Origin: Betaproteobacteria bacterium | GTDB taxonomy: Bacteria; Pseudomonadota; Gammaproteobacteria; Burkholderiales; SG8-39 | DNA: 5,693 nucleotides | Reading direction: 5' to 3' | NCBI GenBank assembly: GCA_019509895.1 | Contig: JAEKLK010000285.1 | Span: forward strand, 1-5,693 | In this document: positions 3,877 through 5,693 of the stretch, one piece after another | How positions within the stretch are numbered: the stretch's first letter is position 1 | Layout: every line of letters begins with the position of its first letter | Program-made: the position numbers and the translations under genes | The notes under the pieces: generated by a model | The model's input: the letters and a program-made list of their open reading frames with translations, nothing else | Told to the model about the DNA's origin: nothing | Databases searched by the model: none

Positions 3877-4188
3877 GTGCGCGTACTTTTCGATCAAGGC
3901 GTTCCGGTCCCTCTGCGAGAGCATCTGCCCGGCCATGACGTAGGCACGGCTTTTGTGCTCGGATGGTCGCAGCTCAGCAATGGCGAGCTCCTGACGGAGA
4001 AAAACTTCGAAGTACTGGTCACCACGGACCGGAATCTCGCTCACCAGCAGAACTTGTCGGGCCGTCGCATCGCCATCCTCGTGCTGCCGACGACGAACTG
4101 GCTTCGCCTGCACGCGATCGCCGCCCGCATCGCCACGGAGCTTGAGTCATTAACACCTGGCAGCTATCGCGAAGTTCCCAATCATTAG
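3877..4188 (+). CDS. DUF5615 PIN-like toxin
   Basis: A 103-aa protein starting at GTG 3877: MRVLFDQGVPVPLREHLPGH. The order L-F-D-Q at 4-7, DVGTAFVLGW at 21-30, NGELL at 35-39, VLVTTDRNL at 46-54, QQNL at 57-60 and RRIAILVL at 63-70 is the DUF5615 (Mut7-C/PIN-like) pattern. D6 and D51 are in place as the likely metal-binding acids of the PIN-like fold, with E37 near the third position. The expected activity is RNA cleavage, neutralised by the DUF433 protein. The GTG is chosen because family similarity starts exactly there; no ribosome site is clear, and translation probably depends on the upstream gene (12-base gap). The gene looks complete and intact, unlike the ParE gene upstream. The cleavage target is unknown. 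Confidence 0.9.
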   Translation: MRVLFDQGVPVPLREHLPGHDVGTAFVLGWSQLSNGELLTEKNFEVLVTTDRNLAHQQNLSGRRIAILVLPTTNWLRLHAIAARIATELESLTPGSYREVPNH

Positions 4189-4203
4189 TCGTATCGCCGC
4201 TGT

Positions 4204-4235
4204 TCGTAAAATGGTGACTGTCACCATTTAGACGA
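4204..4235. repeat. Palindrome D between convergent genes
   Basis: AAATGGTGAC (4209-4218) and GTCACCATTT (4220-4229) are perfect 10-bp arms around a single T. Outer TCGT (4204-4207) and ACGA (4232-4235) can extend the pairing past a short internal loop. It lies in the 52-base gap between the toxin stop (4188) and the synthase stop (4241). On the minus strand it is followed by TTTTACGA, so it could end transcription of the synthase gene. The near-symmetric DNA would also suit a protein dimer. Confidence 0.6.
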
Positions 4236-4240
4236 AGAAG

Positions 4241-5491
4241 TCAGATTTGGTATTTCAGCAGGTAGGCAGCGTTGTCGCGGCAGCGGTGCCACAGGCCGCG
4301 TCGCGCCCAGCGGCCGGCCTCGAGCTCGACGCAATGCGCGGCGTCGCGCAGGAACACTTGCTCTAGCTCGGCGGTGAACCGCTCGCTCCAGCAGCCGAGC
4401 GTGAGCTCGTCGTTGATCTCGAGGGAGCGGTCGTCGAAGTTGCTCGAGCCGATCGCGCACCAGGTGCCGTCGACGGCGACCACCTTCTGGTGCAGGACCG
4501 TCCTCTGCTATTCGAAGATGCGCACGCCGGCGGCGAGCAGGACGTCGAAATTGCGGTGCGCCGGGTGCTGCACGAACGGCATGTCGGAGGCGGCGGTCGC
4601 CGGTACCATGATGCGTACGTCGACGCGGCGCGCCGCGGCGCGGCAGAACGCGTCGAGCGCGGCCGGCCCGGGAATGAAGTAAGGGTTCTGGATGAAGATA
4701 CGCTTGCGCGCCATGCACAGCACGAGGTGATGGAGGATCTTCACCGCCGGCGCGGCGCCCGAGGGCTTGGCGCGCGCGATGTGCATGGTCACGTCGCCCG
4801 CGCGCTCCGGGGTCGGGAAGACGCCCTCGCCCACGAACAGCTCGCCGGTCTCCTCGACCCAGTTCTCGCTGAAGGTCGACTGCGCCGCGTGCACGATCGG
4901 GCCGCGCAGCCGCACCGAGAGGTCGCGGAAGTGCTCGCGGTCCTGCGCCTCGCCGAGCCACTGGTCCTTGACGCAGTGCCCGCCGACGAAGGCGACGCGG
5001 CCGTCGATCACCACCAGCTTGCGATGGTCGCGCTCGTTCTGCAGCCCGAGGTTGCGCAGGCGCCTTGGATGGAAGAGCTGGAACTGGCAGCCGGCGGCGA
5101 TCAACTCGCGCGGCGCCGCCTCGCCCATCTTGTCGCCGCCCGAGGCGTCGACCAGCACGCGCACCTCCACGCCGGCGCGCGCGCGCTCGGCGAGCGCCGC
5201 GGTGACGCGCCGGCTGAGCTCGCCTTCCTCCCACAGGTAGGTCTCGAAGTGCAGCGAACGCTGCGCCTGCGCCATGTCGGCGAGCAGCGTGTCGAAGAAA
5301 GCGCCGTTCTCGAACAGCTCGACCGAGTTGCCCTCCACCATCACCGCGTGCGTCAGGCCGGCGAGCGAGGGAAGGAGCTCCACGAGCGGCGCGTTGCTCT
5401 TGATGTGCAGGCGCGGCTCACGGTGTCGCTTGATCGACCATATGACGATCCCGAGGAACAGCACGACGCAGGCGAGCAGAATTTCGAGCAA
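4241..5491 (-). pseudogene. cls: Cardiolipin synthase / phospholipase D family, interrupted by an amber codon
   Basis: A 416-residue frame, read through one internal TAG at 4508-4510. The N-terminus MLEILLACVVLFLGIVIWSI is one membrane segment, placing the enzyme at the inner membrane. The first HKD motif is DHRKLVVIDG (H156, K158, D163), with GGHC after it. The second is LHQKVVAVDG (H334, K336, D341), followed by GSSNFDDRS and LEINDEL, as in cardiolipin synthases. These join phosphatidylglycerol (or related lipids) into cardiolipin, and each half supplies one HKD to a shared active site. The TAG replaces a residue that I expect to be Tyr (family E-Y-Q-x-T-x-L-H) six codons before the second HKD His. 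Without readthrough, the 327-residue product lacks it and should be inactive. The remaining 88 codons are intact, so the change is recent, suppressed, or a base error. The start is TTG at 5491, chosen because the membrane segment begins there; no ATG precedes it in frame and no ribosome site is clear. Confidence 0.85.
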
Positions 5492-5535
5492 GGCGGGTTG
5501 GCTTACCGTGGGTTGGTGGAGCAGCCGCTCGGCGC

Positions 5536-5567
5536 GCGAAAACGCTCGGCGTCGGCCAACGCCGAGC
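5536..5567 (-). terminator. Rho-independent terminator, minus strand
   Basis: GCTCGGCGT (5544-5552) and ACGCCGAGC (5559-5567) form a perfect 9-bp GC-rich stem with a 6-base loop, followed in the minus direction by GTTTTCG. It would end the transcript of the gene whose stop is at 5649-5647, leaving the synthase gene to its own promoter in the 45 bases that follow. The T-run is short (four), so efficiency may be modest. Confidence 0.65.
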
Positions 5568-5613
5568 AGGCTGCTGCGCTATTCGTCCACGCGGTCGGCG
5601 GCGCGATGCGTGG

Positions 5614-5646
5614 GCGGCAATTCGGGGCCTGACCCCGAATTGCCGC
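5614..5646. repeat. Palindrome C, strong hairpin
   Basis: GCGGCAATTCGGGG (5614-5627) and CCCCGAATTGCCGC (5633-5646) are perfect 14-bp arms with the loop CCTGA. It abuts the stop codon of the minus-strand gene at 5647. It has no T-tract. Outer parts of the arms (ATTCGGG/CCCGAAT) match palindrome B, but the centre differs. The type resembles palindromes with GGGGTCAG/GACCCC centres that I associate with betaproteobacterial extragenic repeats. Confidence 0.7.
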
Positions 5647-5693
5647 TACGTGCGAACGCGGCGGCGGCGGAAGAAGTTGACGATCGCGAGCAG
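5647..5693 (-). CDS. C-terminus of an unidentified, probably membrane protein (partial)
   Basis: The last 15 codons of a minus-strand gene run in from the right edge: LLAIVNFFRRRRVRT, then TAG at 5649-5647. A hydrophobic run followed by a block of four arginines is typical of a final membrane helix with a cytoplasmic basic tail. The following palindrome and terminator support a true gene end here. Too little is present to name the protein. Confidence 0.45.

Noticed and set aside
4490..5632. Long plus-strand open frame opposite the cardiolipin synthase
   Set aside because: The minus strand carries both HKD motifs and a membrane segment. The plus translation is His/Arg/Ala-rich shadow.
1020..5646. 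Palindromes as integron attC sites in a TA cassette array
   Set aside because: No GTTRRRY/RYYYAAC ends are present, genes are on both strands, and no integrase is seen. TA richness alone does not make an integron.

Overview
The window is GC-rich DNA from a bacterium, most likely a proteobacterium and perhaps a betaproteobacterium (Burkholderiales-like). This is inferred from base composition, codon use and gene content, with no marker gene present. It reads as a chromosomal accessory patch of small toxin-antitoxin (TA)-like genes between larger genes. No transposase, integrase, tRNA, rRNA or CRISPR array is visible.

Layout, left to right. Positions 1-239 (minus) hold the start of a membrane-anchored protein whose frame appears broken. 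Diverging from it, 338-981 (plus) is an overlapping pair: a DUF6932-like nucleotidyltransferase-fold protein and a 70-aa charged helical protein. A minus-strand gene of uncertain family (1058-1462, possibly a degenerate PcfJ-like protein) follows. Next on the plus strand are a small antitoxin-like gene (1560-1745) with only a possible toxin stub, a 53-aa DUF3606-like gene (1851-2012), and an intact PF09720-type antitoxin (2087-2311) overlapping a ParE-type toxin gene with a one-base frameshift (2308-2600). A WYL-domain regulator (2626-3594, minus) diverges from a DUF433/DUF5615 TA pair (3646-4188, plus). A cardiolipin synthase/phospholipase D-family gene (4241-5491, minus) carries one in-frame amber codon just before its second HKD motif. 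A terminator and the 3' end of a further minus-strand gene close the window.

Two spacing patterns stand out. The three convergent gene ends (981/1058, 2600/2626, 4188/4241) and the gene end at 5647 each carry a palindrome (REP-like or bidirectional-terminator-like), and two of these share a 15-base core. Two of the divergent spacers carry an identical 16-base palindrome, GCTCAGGGCGTGAGCC, and two antitoxin promoter regions share the block CGGTGGTAGGCT. Shared promoter or operator sequence across separate TA genes would allow co-ordinate control; this is inferred from repeated sequence only.

At least two genes, and possibly four, carry lesions (ParE frameshift, amber in the synthase, left-end frameshift, decayed toxin stub). 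This fits relaxed selection on an accessory region, but single-base sequence errors cannot be excluded from the window alone.
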